A stretch of 61,637 bases of DNA from an uncultured Bacteroidales bacterium (GTDB lineage Bacteria; Bacteroidota; Bacteroidia; Bacteroidales; Bacteroidaceae), in assembly GCA_902779535.1 (NCBI GenBank), contig CACZBX010000010.1:1-61637 (forward strand), read 5' to 3'. Numbering within the stretch: position 1 is the stretch's first letter; every line of letters begins with the position of its first letter. Positions 27,362 through 37,223 of this stretch are shown piece after piece. Made by a program: the position numbers and the translations under genes. The notes beneath the pieces are model-generated. The model worked only from the letters and a program-made list of their open reading frames with translations. It was not told where the DNA came from and ran no database searches.

Positions 27362-29596
27362 CTATCTACCACCAGCGGGTAGGTTTTTCAACCAATAATT
27401 AGCCATACTCTTACGCAAGTGCAAGGTGGTTCCCTCACCTTCATAGATACCATGCGAGCGCATTGGATAAGAAAGTTGTGAGAATAGTTTGCCATACTTC
27501 ACCAACTGGTTGACCAACATCTCACAATTTTGGTAATGAACGTTATCATCTCCCGTTCCATGAATCAACAACAAGTTACCTTTTAATCCCTCTGCATAGG
27601 ATATTGGGGATCCTTTCCGGTATCCCTCAGGATTGTTTTGTGGAGTATTCATGTATCTCTCTTGGTAGATGGTATCATAAAGTCGTTGGTCGGCCACAAA
27701 GGCAATGGCAATACCCGTACTGAACACATCCGGATAACGGAACATACAGTTCAACGTTTGGCTACCACCACCACTCCATCCAGTAATTCCGATACGAGTC
27801 ATATCGATGAACGAATATTTACGGCCCAGTTCCTGAATACCTCTTGCTTGATCTTCGCTTGCAAACGTACCCACTTCACCATAAATACATTTCCTCCATT
27901 CTCGTCCGCGAGGTACATTGGCTCCACGGTTATCAATGCTGACGACAATATATCCTTGATTTGCCATGTATTGGTTCCACGTATCACCTCCGCCCCATAC
28001 ATCCTGTACGGTAGAGCTTGCTGGTTCACCATATACCTCAATGATTACAGGGTATTTTTTTGTTGGATCAAAGTCCATTGGCTTAATCATCCACGCATCC
28101 AAGGTAAGATTACCCGATTTTGTCTTGACAAATTCTTTCGGACGCCAGCCTAAAGCCTTGTATTGTTCTTTCGCCTTGGCATTATCAGTGATTAAGCGAA
28201 CGGACTTATGTCCAGGAAATGCGACCATATCAATGACCGGAGGTGTCTGTGCATTACTAAATGTATGTACTGCCCACTTACCGCTCGGTGACATGTTATA
28301 GTTATGCTGTCCCAATTGGTCAGCCGGACTAATCATTGTCACGTCTCCCTTGCCAAAAAGTTTGGCTTGATAGAGATAACGTTGGGTATAGTTCTCTGCT
28401 GTCGCAATGAAATAGACTAATCCCTTCTGCATATCCACGCCTACTTCATTGATGAAATCGAGGTTCCCCTTCGTGATAGGAATAATCTCCTTTCCATCTC
28501 GGCTAACGCGATAAAGATGACGCCAACCTGATCGTTCGCTTTCCCACGTGAAATACTTGTTTCCCTTCAGCCAACGCACCTTATCATTGGTTTCAACCCA
28601 CGCCTTATCGGTCTCAGTAAGAATATTTGTTGGCTGAGTCTCTCCAATCTTAGCAATCCACACCTTATTGGTGTTTTGCGCACGATTCATTTGTTGAATA
28701 AACAGTTCGTTACTCTCTGGAATGAACTCCATACGTGGAATATAGTTATTTCGTGGGTCACCAGGGATGTTGATCCAAGTCGTTGCGCCACCTTGTGCCG
28801 GTACATAACCAACTTTCACTGCCGAATTAGTTGTTCCTGCTTTAGGATATGGGAAGTGAACAAAGGTAGGATAGATAGAATCAACATTGTTAATCATATC
28901 AAACCAGCCTGTTCCCTCGGTATCACTTTGCCAGTAAGCAATGTATTGTCCGTCAGGACTCCAACGAAAACCATCCCGACAAGCAAACTCCTCTTCATAG
29001 ACCCAGTCGAAGGTTCCATTGACGATCACATCACTACCATCAGATGTCAATGCCGTAATCGTGCCGTCGGCGATACTCTCTACGTAGATATTATTTCCCG
29101 ACACGTAAGCAACGCGCGTTGCATCCGGTGAGAACTTAGCAAACATCAAGGTTGCTTCCGGGAATTTCTTTCCCAATTGTTGCATCTTCCCGCTTGCCAG
29201 ATCCAGTACCCAGTAATCACCCTTCGTATCATAGCGCCATACTCTTCGGGTATTGGTATAGATTAACGCCTTTGAGTTATCGTCACTGAATGTAAAACTT
29301 CTTACAGCTATCGGTTTCTTCGTATCAGGATTCACCAATAAATTGGCAGGAATCAGTACTTCTTTCGAATTATCCTTTGCCTTGTAAGCCATAATATCGA
29401 AACCTCCGTCGGCATTGCGTTCTATCTTGGAATAGTGCTCACCATCCTTCATCCAATTCACGTTGCCTCCTCCTTCCGTTCGGATAAGGCCACCCCGAAC
29501 GGCTTCTTCCAGCGTAGGAACGTGCTGCGCACTTAATGAAAGTGTAAAGCCTAAGAGTCCTACGGCCAGCATCAAAACACTTTTCTTTTTCATCAT
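27362..29596 (-). CDS. Dipeptidyl peptidase IV-type S9 peptidase
   Basis: 744 residues with a signal peptide ending SLSAQ. The N-terminal DPPIV beta-propeller (about 90-480) contains WVYEEEFACRDGFRWSPDG, the double-Glu motif that anchors the substrate N-terminus. The C-terminal alpha/beta hydrolase has nucleophile S608 in GWSGGGS, Asp in HGTGDDNVH and His in RSHGIYE. It removes Xaa-Pro dipeptides in the periplasm. It starts 9 bp after the GH31 lipoprotein gene ends, so both are probably co-expressed. Confidence 0.95.
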   Translation of the reverse strand: MMKKKSVLMLAVGLLGFTLSLSAQHVPTLEEAVRGGLIRTEGGGNVNWMKDGEHYSKIERNADGGFDIMAYKAKDNSKEVLIPANLLVNPDTKKPIAVRSFTFSDDNSKALIYTNTRRVWRYDTKGDYWVLDLASGKMQQLGKKFPEATLMFAKFSPDATRVAYVSGNNIYVESIADGTITALTSDGSDVIVNGTFDWVYEEEFACRDGFRWSPDGQYIAYWQSDTEGTGWFDMINNVDSIYPTFVHFPYPKAGTTNSAVKVGYVPAQGGATTWINIPGDPRNNYIPRMEFIPESNELFIQQMNRAQNTNKVWIAKIGETQPTNILTETDKAWVETNDKVRWLKGNKYFTWESERSGWRHLYRVSRDGKEIIPITKGNLDFINEVGVDMQKGLVYFIATAENYTQRYLYQAKLFGKGDVTMISPADQLGQHNYNMSPSGKWAVHTFSNAQTPPVIDMVAFPGHKSVRLITDNAKAKEQYKALGWRPKEFVKTKSGNLTLDAWMIKPMDFDPTKKYPVIIEVYGEPASSTVQDVWGGGDTWNQYMANQGYIVVSIDNRGANVPRGREWRKCIYGEVGTFASEDQARGIQELGRKYSFIDMTRIGITGWSGGGSQTLNCMFRYPDVFSTGIAIAFVADQRLYDTIYQERYMNTPQNNPEGYRKGSPISYAEGLKGNLLLIHGTGDDNVHYQNCEMLVNQLVKYGKLFSQLSYPMRSHGIYEGEGTTLHLRKSMANYWLKNLPAGGR

Positions 29597-29604
29597 CTTT
29601 ATTT

Positions 29605-32490
29605 TTAGAGTTTAACTATTTGTTTTGTCCCATCATATTGAACCAGTTGTCCTTTGACATTCATGTCGAGAACTTGTGGTTTGTCTTTACTCACGGCAAC
29701 TACATTGAATGTCCGTTCTTTCAGCATACCATTAAACTCGCCTTGACGGTCGCCGATGGTCAGCTCACCGTTCTGTTCATTATATTCGAAAGGTATTGTC
29801 GCATACGCACCTTTCTCGTAATTGTAGTTCACGCCTTCATCTTCATACAAGGTGAACTTACCGTTCTGTCCTTTATAAATAAATAAGGTAATAACATCGG
29901 CAGGCTTCTCGCTACTATATTGGACGGCCGGGCCGAACGGGATGATGGCTCCTTCACGAACCATCAAAGGCATTCTCTCATAAGGTGCCGCAACCGTTTG
30001 TTTACCATTCCCCAAATACTTTCCCGTATAGAGGTCGTACCATCCACATGTATTCGGTAAATAAACATCACGTGAGCGCGCGCCGTACGTATATACCGGA
30101 CAAGCCATGATTGAAGGACCGAACATGAACTGGTCGCCTACATTGTTGACATTTGTATCGCTCATGAAGTCCATTACCAATGGGCGCATGACCGTATAGT
30201 CACTAAAGAATGTCATACCTGCTAACGAATAGATATAAGGCAACAAGCGATAACGCAGTTTCGTATAGTAAACAATTGACTGGTATGCAGGATGTTGATC
30301 CGGTGCAATGTTCCACGCTTCACGCCAAGGATACTCACCATGGCTGCGGAACAAAGGGCAGAAAGCACCGAACTGGAACCAACGAGCGTACATTTCTCGC
30401 CACTCCTTCAGGTCTTCGTTCTCTCGTCCACTCTTTTCAAACTCCCGTTGAGCGCGGATAAACCGTCCTTGTGAAGAGAAACCACCAATATCCATGGTCC
30501 ACCATGGTATTCCTGCAACCGAGAAATTCAATCCGGCAGTAATCTGTGCTTTCATATTATCCCATGAGCAACCGATATCCCCACTCCATGTAGCCGTTGA
30601 ATAACGTTGAAGGCCAGGGAATCCTGAGCGGGTCAGCAAGAAGACCCGTTGATCATTGTTTACACTTCGTTGTCCATCGTACACAGCCTCCGCATTCATC
30701 AAGGCATAGGCATTCAAATATTCTGTTGACGAGCCCAACGCATTGGGAGTTGTCAGTTCTTTCCAATAGTCGATGCTTATGTTACTTCCGAAATCAGGCT
30801 CGCTAGCGTCCATCCACCAGGCATCAATTCCTTTTGAGAACAGATGTTCGTTCATTTGATTCCAGAATAATTTCCGTGCATCGGCCGAATATGCATCATA
30901 GAATGAGCCGATATAGCCCGGCCCTACCCAATCTCGTATGCTATCTTCAACAGCCAGCATGTGCATCCAGCCATTTTTCTGGAATTCTTTGAAATGTTCT
31001 GTCGTTGCGTAGAACTTCGGCCATACGGAAATCATCAGATGTCCATTCATCGCGTGAATGGAATCAATCATTTGTTGTGGCTTCGGGTAGCGGATAGGAT
31101 CAAACTCATGGCTACCCCATGTATCTTCTTTCCAGTAATACCAATCCTGTACGATATTATCGATAGGAATTTGTCTCTCGCGGAACTCCTTCAACGTATT
31201 AGTCACCTCATATTGAGTATGGTAATGCTGCCTACACTGCCAGAATCCCATCGCCCACTTCGGCATAATTGGCGACTTGCCCGTCAAGGTGCGATAACCG
31301 CTGATTACCTCATCCATATTCTCGCCTGCGATAAAGTAATAGTCGATTTGTGGATTCATCTCGCTCCACCACGACTGTTTTGTCTGCTCTTCTTGTGGTA
31401 CCGCATCGTACGCACGGAAACTAAAGCTCGTTGCGTCACCATCCGGATTCCACTCGATACGAATTGGCACCCGTTTTTGTCCTTCCAAATGAGCCGTAAA
31501 CTTATAGTTTGTCGAGTTCCATGCTTGACGGAAACGTTCTTCCAGCACCAACTCGTTGTTCAGATAAACCTTTGCATAACCTCCGGCATACAGATTAAAG
31601 AAATAGTCACCCGTAGTCGGTGGTTCTATTTCCCCTTCGTAAGTTACCAACACATGGCCTAAAGGATAGTTTTTCGGTAGGTTTATCATGGAGGTCAAAT
31701 GGTCGTTACGATCCAGGTATTGGAAGTAAAGCGATTCTTCACGGCGAACCAACGGTTCTACTTTTGCACCTTCCTGCGGCATGTAACTTCCGGTCAAAGC
31801 ACCTTCCTTGCCATCCTTATCATACAGTTTGAAGACCATGCCAATTTGCTTGTACTCTTCCGGATTCCCAAAACGTGACAGAGAATAACTATCCCAAAGG
31901 ATACCATATCCCTTGTTCGAGATGATGAACGGAAGGGACACCTTGGAATTATATTGAAACAGTTCCTCATTCTTCCCTTTATAGTTAAACTCTCCCGCAT
32001 GATGCTGACCCAATCCATAGAAAGCCTCATCTTCGGGTGACTCGAACACCTGTCGAATGCTGTATTCCTTTTTTCCTTCCACCTCGATCGGTGTAAATGT
32101 CTTACCGCCGCCCTTATTCTCTGCCAGCAATACCTTACCTTGAGAGTCAGTAAATACGACTTCACCAGTCAAAGTGTTGACGGTTGCATTTACCTTTGCG
32201 GTCGAAAGAGTCACAGCACCTTCCTTCTTCTTCACCGAGAACGGAGTCTGCTCCGTTGATTGAGGAACGATAATCAGACTTTTTCGGTCGGGAAATTGTT
32301 TTTCATTCGTTGCCGACACCCGAATCAACTGATCACCCATCACTTGTAACCGTACCTTTTGTACATCTGTCGGCTTTTGTGGGTTTAGGGTCACAATGAT
32401 ACCATCCGACAATTCCTTCACTCCTGTTTGGGTACACGCACACATTCCACATGCTACCAGTACCACCCAAATTGCATTTCTTATCTTCAT
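29605..32490 (-). CDS. GH31 alpha-glycosidase (alpha-xylosidase-like) lipoprotein with PA14 insert
   Basis: The start MKIRNAIWVVLVAC at 32490 is preferred over an upstream ATG adding 13 residues; the lipidated Cys is probably C14. Of 961 residues, an N-terminal galactose-mutarotase-like beta domain is interrupted by a PA14 domain at about 270-395, then comes the TIM barrel with nucleophile D561 in WWMDASEP, and beta-sandwich C-terminal domains. GH31 enzymes hydrolyse alpha-xylosides or alpha-glucosides from non-reducing ends. The DASEP variant with a PA14 insert is frequent among Bacteroidales alpha-xylosidases acting on xyloglucan fragments. No SusC/SusD pair is nearby, so substrate is open. 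Confidence 0.9.
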   Translation of the reverse strand: MKIRNAIWVVLVACGMCACTQTGVKELSDGIIVTLNPQKPTDVQKVRLQVMGDQLIRVSATNEKQFPDRKSLIIVPQSTEQTPFSVKKKEGAVTLSTAKVNATVNTLTGEVVFTDSQGKVLLAENKGGGKTFTPIEVEGKKEYSIRQVFESPEDEAFYGLGQHHAGEFNYKGKNEELFQYNSKVSLPFIISNKGYGILWDSYSLSRFGNPEEYKQIGMVFKLYDKDGKEGALTGSYMPQEGAKVEPLVRREESLYFQYLDRNDHLTSMINLPKNYPLGHVLVTYEGEIEPPTTGDYFFNLYAGGYAKVYLNNELVLEERFRQAWNSTNYKFTAHLEGQKRVPIRIEWNPDGDATSFSFRAYDAVPQEEQTKQSWWSEMNPQIDYYFIAGENMDEVISGYRTLTGKSPIMPKWAMGFWQCRQHYHTQYEVTNTLKEFRERQIPIDNIVQDWYYWKEDTWGSHEFDPIRYPKPQQMIDSIHAMNGHLMISVWPKFYATTEHFKEFQKNGWMHMLAVEDSIRDWVGPGYIGSFYDAYSADARKLFWNQMNEHLFSKGIDAWWMDASEPDFGSNISIDYWKELTTPNALGSSTEYLNAYALMNAEAVYDGQRSVNNDQRVFLLTRSGFPGLQRYSTATWSGDIGCSWDNMKAQITAGLNFSVAGIPWWTMDIGGFSSQGRFIRAQREFEKSGRENEDLKEWREMYARWFQFGAFCPLFRSHGEYPWREAWNIAPDQHPAYQSIVYYTKLRYRLLPYIYSLAGMTFFSDYTVMRPLVMDFMSDTNVNNVGDQFMFGPSIMACPVYTYGARSRDVYLPNTCGWYDLYTGKYLGNGKQTVAAPYERMPLMVREGAIIPFGPAVQYSSEKPADVITLFIYKGQNGKFTLYEDEGVNYNYEKGAYATIPFEYNEQNGELTIGDRQGEFNGMLKERTFNVVAVSKDKPQVLDMNVKGQLVQYDGTKQIVKL

Positions 32491-32673
32491 GAATTCAACT
32501 GTTTGTTTTTCTGACTGGTAAATATACAAACTATTTCATTCCTACCAAAGAAGATTAGCATGAAGTCGAGAATATTTGTTTGCATCCTACGACCCTTCCA
32601 TCCCTCTAAGCGACCCTTTAAACCTCGAAAAATCGGCGCTTTAGTTAAAAGTCCTTAAAATCCAAATATTTTA

Positions 32674-32717
32674 TAGTACTATGTATTGCAAGGTACTAAG
32701 TCTTTTATATATCTTTG
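32674..32717 (+). promoter_or_regulatory. padR promoter with overlapping inverted-repeat operator
   Basis: -33 TTG (32686-32688) and -7 TATCTTTG (32710-32717) are spaced by 21 bp. An inverted repeat TAGTAC-N13-GTACTA (32674-32698) lies over the -33 region. The position, and the identity of the first gene as PadR, suggest autorepression. The preceding 180 bases hold no gene. Confidence 0.7.
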
Positions 32718-32781
32718 TCGTACCAAGATGTTGTTTAGGCCTAATCGTCTTGGTCAAACGTTTAAACAAACCATAGAAAAG

Positions 32782-33126
32782 ATGAATACAGAGAATGCAA
32801 AATCACAAATGAGGAAAGGGATGCTTGAGTATTGCGTCATGCTCCTTTTACATCGAGAGGCTTCCTATGCTACCGATATCATTGCCCAGCTTAAAGAAGC
32901 GGAGTTGATTGTGGTTGAAGGAACGCTTTATCCGCTCCTATCACGTCTGAAAAAAGACGGACTGCTCACATACGAATGGAGAGAGTCGACACAAGGTCCT
33001 CCACGGAAGTATTATGCTCTGACCGCGGAAGGAAACGAAGCACTTCAGGACATGGATGGTGCGTGGAACGAACTGGTTCACACGGTCGACTTGCTCAAAC
33101 AGAACAACTCAACAACAAATTTCTAA
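32782..33126 (+). CDS. PadR family transcriptional regulator
   Basis: The ATG at 32782 gives 114 residues; an earlier in-frame TTG at 32686 lies within the promoter and is excluded. The winged-helix domain includes YATDIIAQLKEAELIVVEGTLYPLLSRLKKDGLL and PRKYYALT, the hallmark PadR wing. It is followed 21 bp later by a PspC-domain gene, a pair widespread in Bacteroidota. Likely senses an unknown ligand or envelope condition and represses its own operon. Confidence 0.92.
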   Translation: MNTENAKSQMRKGMLEYCVMLLLHREASYATDIIAQLKEAELIVVEGTLYPLLSRLKKDGLLTYEWRESTQGPPRKYYALTAEGNEALQDMDGAWNELVHTVDLLKQNNSTTNF

Positions 33127-33147
33127 CATTATTAAAAGAAAACGACA

Positions 33148-34380
33148 ATGAAAAAGAATATAAATATCAATCTTTTCGGTACACTTTACTCCATCGATGA
33201 GGACGCATACGAACTACTGAAGAAATATCAAGACAATATGCGCAGTTACTACAGCCACAGAGAAGGTGGAGAGGAAATTGCCGACGATGTAGAGCATCGA
33301 GTAGCCGAGTTGTTCGCAGAATTGCGTAAACAAGGATTTGAGGCTATTACCATTGAACAAGTTGAGGAAATCATTCATCGGATCGGTGATCCGCAAGAGA
33401 TGGAAGATGAAAGTGAACAAGAAGAGAAAGTTTTTTCTGAAACAAGCAGAGAGGCAATCGACAAACGTTTCTTTCGTGATCCTGAGGACAAGATGGTTGC
33501 CGGTATTATCTCAGGAGCCTGCCATTACTTTGGATTCAAAGACCCATTGCCGTGGCGAATCATCTTCTTCCTCTTATGTATCTTCACCTATGCAGGGTTT
33601 ATCATCGCTTATCTGATCGTATGGGCACTCGTTCCCGAGGCAAGGACAGCTGAAGAACGCTTGAAGATGAAAGGGGAACCGGTCAACCCCAAAACGATAA
33701 ACGAGGAAATCATGCGGGGAGTCAACAAAACAAAGGAGTTTGTACAGAATCCGCAAAACCAAGATAAAGCGAAAGGATGCCTTGGAACCATATTAAAGAT
33801 CTGTCTCTTCTGTATCGGCGGTTTCTGTATCCTTCTCTTCGGTAGTCTTTTATGTGCGATATTGATTCCATTAGCTATTGTAGGCATTGTGATGATTGCA
33901 GGTGCAGGATCATTCTTCTCAACGGGTTCGATTTTTGACCAAGAAATGAGTCTGTGGCTGACAGCAACACCGCATTGGGTTATCTGGACCTTTGCCATCT
34001 CTACCATTATTGCATTAGCATTACCTATCTATGCCATTATCCGCAGCATGGTACGCAAAGCCAATACTCCACCGATGTCGACCAGTTCGCGCGTTTCGTT
34101 TATCCTCGTGTGGTTGTTATCATTAGCCATCGCTATTGCCTGCATGATTTATGGAGCCAAGATGTATGACAATGCCCATGAGAACTTCGAAAATCAGTAT
34201 AAGCAATCTAAGATAGAGTTGATTGAGGGAGTAAAGGATGTCATAAAAGAAGCCAAAGATGCCATCGAGTATTCGATCGAACAACAGAAGTTAGAAGACA
34301 ACCAGGTTATTGCCGGGAAGAACACTTCAACAGAATCAGTTCCTGCCCCGGCAGGCACTGATTCACTGCAAGTTCAGTAG
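33148..34380 (+). CDS. PspC domain membrane protein
   Basis: 410 residues. The N-terminal cytoplasmic region (1-110) contains YSHREGGEEIADDVEHRVAELF. The PspC domain at about 107-170 (FFRDPEDKMVAGIISGACHYFG, then a membrane helix) is followed by three more hydrophobic segments near 215-250, 273-295 and 313-335. The tail is charged and low-complexity. PspC proteins sense membrane stress in proteobacteria. Here the pairing with PadR suggests a PadR-controlled envelope module. Confidence 0.9.
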   Translation: MKKNININLFGTLYSIDEDAYELLKKYQDNMRSYYSHREGGEEIADDVEHRVAELFAELRKQGFEAITIEQVEEIIHRIGDPQEMEDESEQEEKVFSETSREAIDKRFFRDPEDKMVAGIISGACHYFGFKDPLPWRIIFFLLCIFTYAGFIIAYLIVWALVPEARTAEERLKMKGEPVNPKTINEEIMRGVNKTKEFVQNPQNQDKAKGCLGTILKICLFCIGGFCILLFGSLLCAILIPLAIVGIVMIAGAGSFFSTGSIFDQEMSLWLTATPHWVIWTFAISTIIALALPIYAIIRSMVRKANTPPMSTSSRVSFILVWLLSLAIAIACMIYGAKMYDNAHENFENQYKQSKIELIEGVKDVIKEAKDAIEYSIEQQKLEDNQVIAGKNTSTESVPAPAGTDSLQVQ

Positions 34381-34511
34381 ATAATAACACATCTATTACA
34401 CTTTACAACAAATAATGATAAAAAAAACTAATAAACACAAAAAAGCAAAGGACCTTGTAATAAGATAATTACTTTTGTGTCTCTTTTAAAAGACAATCTA
34501 AAAACGAACAA

Positions 34512-36986
34512 ATGAATAGTATGAGACGCATCTTGAGCATATCATGCATCTTTTTCATGATATGCTCTTTCTCTGCCCTCGCGCAAAACACTTCTTTCTT
34601 GGTGAAAGCCGTTTTAGTCGACTCGCTCACGATGGAGACAGAACCGTATGCTACGGTCCGTATCATGAAATCATCCGACCTCCAAAACCCGGTCAAACTG
34701 GGTGTAACCGACGACAAAGGAAGGTTTGAGGGGAAACTCCCGGAATCCGGGAACTATGTTCTCACCATCACATCCATTGGTAAAAGACCGGTCATCCGAA
34801 ATTTCGAGTTGACAAATTCAAAGCCTCAGGTCGATTTGGGCACTCTCTTCATGCAAGAAGCCACGGAGGAGCTGAAAGGGATCGAAGTGGTGGCACAAAA
34901 ACCGTTGGTGAAGGCAGAGATCGACAAGATTACCTATAGCATCGAGGACGATCCAGACTCAAAGACCAACTCTACGCTTGAGATGCTCCGGAAAGTGCCG
35001 ATGGTTACCGTCGATGGAGAAGATAATATTCAAGTAAACGGCTCCAGCAGTTTCAAAGTTTATGTAAACAATAAGCCGAACACGCTGATGAGCAATAACC
35101 CGAAAGAAGTTCTGAGAAGTTTGCCGGCCAACTCCATCAAGTCCATCGAAGTCATTACCGAGCCTGGAGCCAAATATGACGCAGAAGGTGTCGGCGGCAT
35201 ACTGAACATCGTTACGCAAGGAGCACGCATGCAAGGTTATACGGCCACAGTGGGTGCCAATGTGTCGAATATGGGAATCGGAGGCAATGTCTATGCAACG
35301 GTCCAATCGGGTAAATTTACCGTTACCGGCAACTACACATACAATAAAGACGACAGTCCAGCCAGCAAAAATGCTTCCGGCAGAGAAGACTTCACATCGA
35401 CGGATATGCGATACCTTTCGACAAAAGGTGAAATGAACAGTGCAGGACATACTCAATTCGGATTTCTGGAGGGTAGTTACGAGATTGACACACTCAACCT
35501 GGTTACCTTCTCCATGAATTTGTTTAATGGAAGCTTCAAGACTCCTACGACCACGTTCACCGAAATGGCCAATGCATCTAATCAACGTATGTACAGTTTC
35601 AAATCGATCGGTAACGGGAAAATGGGCTTCGGCAATATCGGTGGAAACATTGACTATCAACACTCTTTCAAGAAGAAAGGTGAATTCCTGACACTCTCCT
35701 ACAAGTTGGACAACTCACCGCAATCAACCGATAACGAGACCATCTATGACGAACTGTTCCAAGTACCATATACACTACAAAATCAATATTACGAAAGCGA
35801 CTCTCATACCACTGAGCATACGGGACAGATCGACTATGTCAATCCGATCTCGGATAAGCACTATATCGATTTTGGTGGGAAATATATCTACCGAAGCAAT
35901 GCAAGCGACAGTAAAATGTTCATCGAAGACGACAACAAGCAGCGCATACAGAACATTGATCAGAGCAGTGACTACAAACAGAACCGGAATATCCTTGCGT
36001 TGTATGGCGATTATCAACTGAAACTGAACAAATGGGGGTTCAAGGCCGGCCTTCGCTACGAACATTCTTTCATGAACGTGAAATACAACCTAATGCCAGA
36101 GAGAAACTTCAGCGCGAACTTCGATGATATCGTTCCGACAGTCAATGTCTCGTATATGTTAGGCATGACTTCGACTCTTCGGTTCAATTATAACATGCGA
36201 ATCAACCGTCCGGGTATCTGGTACCTGGATCCTTTCCGCAATACCACCAATCCGACATCCATCAGTTATGGTAATCCAGACCTGGACACCGAGAAGGCAC
36301 ATACCTTAGGACTGACATACAGTAGTTTTTCTGCCAAGTTCAACATCAACTTAGGGCTCAATTACGGCTTTATCAACAACGGAATTGAAACTTATTCGTT
36401 TATGAACAACGGCGTGATGGAAACTACATACGGAAACGTAGGAAAGACTCAACGCTCAAGCATAAGTGCCTGGTTGAACTGGAATCCCGGCAATAAGACA
36501 AGGATTTCCATCAACGCAACAGAGTCGTATACCGACTATAAAAGTGTGGAGCTGAATGCCCATAAGAGCGGTTTTTCAACAAATATCTTCGTGAATGCAC
36601 AACAGACCTTACCATGGGATTTGCGCCTCAGTCTCTTTGGCGGCGGAAGTTCAAAGGCAGTTACCCTCCAAGGCACTGGTGCATCATTCAAATTCTACGG
36701 AATTAGCCTCAGCAAAGCATTCCTGAAGGAGAAACGCCTTAACATTTCACTCAGTGCCAATAACTTCTTCCACAAATATCTGGACATTGACAGCGAAACC
36801 ATTACGTCGACCTTCCGCTCGTGGACGAAGAACAGTTCTCCGCAACGGACTATCCGACTCAATATCAGTTGGCGATTCGGTAAGTTGAACGCATCGGTGA
36901 AACATACCAACCGAAGCATTACGAATGATGACGTGAAGGCTGGCGGAGAAAACCAGGGACAAGGTGCTACCACTCCGACAAACTAA
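34512..36986 (+). CDS. Outer membrane beta-barrel protein, TonB-receptor-like with carboxypeptidase-like N-domain
   Basis: 824 residues with a signal peptide ending SALAQ. Residues about 28-115 form a CarboxypepD_reg-like beta sandwich. A plug-like segment follows (KITYSIEDDPDSKTNSTLEMLRKVP...NNKPNTLM), then a C-terminal barrel of the outer-membrane beta-barrel family (PF14905 type), containing the RFNYNMRINRPGIWYLDP and GNPDLDTEKAHTLGL segments typical of these receptors. Substrate unknown: no SusD partner is present. A -7-like TACTTTTG (34470-34477) precedes it, so it may have its own promoter apart from padR-pspC. Confidence 0.88.
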   Translation: MNSMRRILSISCIFFMICSFSALAQNTSFLVKAVLVDSLTMETEPYATVRIMKSSDLQNPVKLGVTDDKGRFEGKLPESGNYVLTITSIGKRPVIRNFELTNSKPQVDLGTLFMQEATEELKGIEVVAQKPLVKAEIDKITYSIEDDPDSKTNSTLEMLRKVPMVTVDGEDNIQVNGSSSFKVYVNNKPNTLMSNNPKEVLRSLPANSIKSIEVITEPGAKYDAEGVGGILNIVTQGARMQGYTATVGANVSNMGIGGNVYATVQSGKFTVTGNYTYNKDDSPASKNASGREDFTSTDMRYLSTKGEMNSAGHTQFGFLEGSYEIDTLNLVTFSMNLFNGSFKTPTTTFTEMANASNQRMYSFKSIGNGKMGFGNIGGNIDYQHSFKKKGEFLTLSYKLDNSPQSTDNETIYDELFQVPYTLQNQYYESDSHTTEHTGQIDYVNPISDKHYIDFGGKYIYRSNASDSKMFIEDDNKQRIQNIDQSSDYKQNRNILALYGDYQLKLNKWGFKAGLRYEHSFMNVKYNLMPERNFSANFDDIVPTVNVSYMLGMTSTLRFNYNMRINRPGIWYLDPFRNTTNPTSISYGNPDLDTEKAHTLGLTYSSFSAKFNINLGLNYGFINNGIETYSFMNNGVMETTYGNVGKTQRSSISAWLNWNPGNKTRISINATESYTDYKSVELNAHKSGFSTNIFVNAQQTLPWDLRLSLFGGGSSKAVTLQGTGASFKFYGISLSKAFLKEKRLNISLSANNFFHKYLDIDSETITSTFRSWTKNSSPQRTIRLNISWRFGKLNASVKHTNRSITNDDVKAGGENQGQGATTPTN

Positions 36987-37052
36987 TGGTAACCGACGAA
37001 TAAACCAACCGTCCCACCTTGGCAGATGAGTTCGTTCTAACGAACATTTCAC

Positions 37053-37140
37053 TTTATCACCTACGTGATAAACCTTTTTCACCTGGGTGATAAACTTTTA
37101 TCACATGAGTGACAAACTTTTGTCACCTAGGTGAAAAGCT
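37053..37140. repeat. Array B: four 22-bp dyad-symmetric units, related to array A
   Basis: Cores TCACCTACGTGA, TCACCTGGGTGA, TCACATGAGTGA and TCACCTAGGTGA start at 37057, 37079, 37101 and 37123, exactly 22 bp apart. The linkers (TAAACYTTTT-like) and the ending GGTGAAAAGC match array A. The last core is a perfect 12-bp palindrome. A separate palindrome, TTCGTT-CT-AACGAA, lies just upstream at 37031-37044, out of register. The array occupies the gap between two convergent genes. Confidence 0.87.
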
Positions 37141-37165
37141 TAATTCAAGGATTCACACATAAAAT

Positions 37166-37198
37166 AAATCCCAACACTCGTCTGAGTGTTGGGATTTT
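37166..37198. terminator. Bidirectional terminator
   Basis: AAATCCCAACACTC / GAGTGTTGGGATTT hairpin with a 4-base loop, A-rich on the left and T-rich on the right, between array B and the minus-strand nucleotidyltransferase gene. Confidence 0.88.
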
Positions 37199-37223
37199 CA
37201 GTTAGATGTGTTTATTCGATTGC

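Noticed and set aside
30961-31662. 233-residue plus-strand frame inside the GH31 gene
   Set aside because: It is fully antisense to a strongly conserved glycosidase domain and looks like a complementary-strand shadow.
34959-35663. 234-residue minus-strand frame opposite the outer membrane receptor gene
   Set aside because: Shadow of the receptor gene, with no start context or known domain.
37031-37044. Palindrome TTCGTT-CT-AACGAA as a fifth unit of array B
   Set aside because: Its centre is 25 bp from the first core rather than 22, and the sequence is unrelated, so it was not counted.
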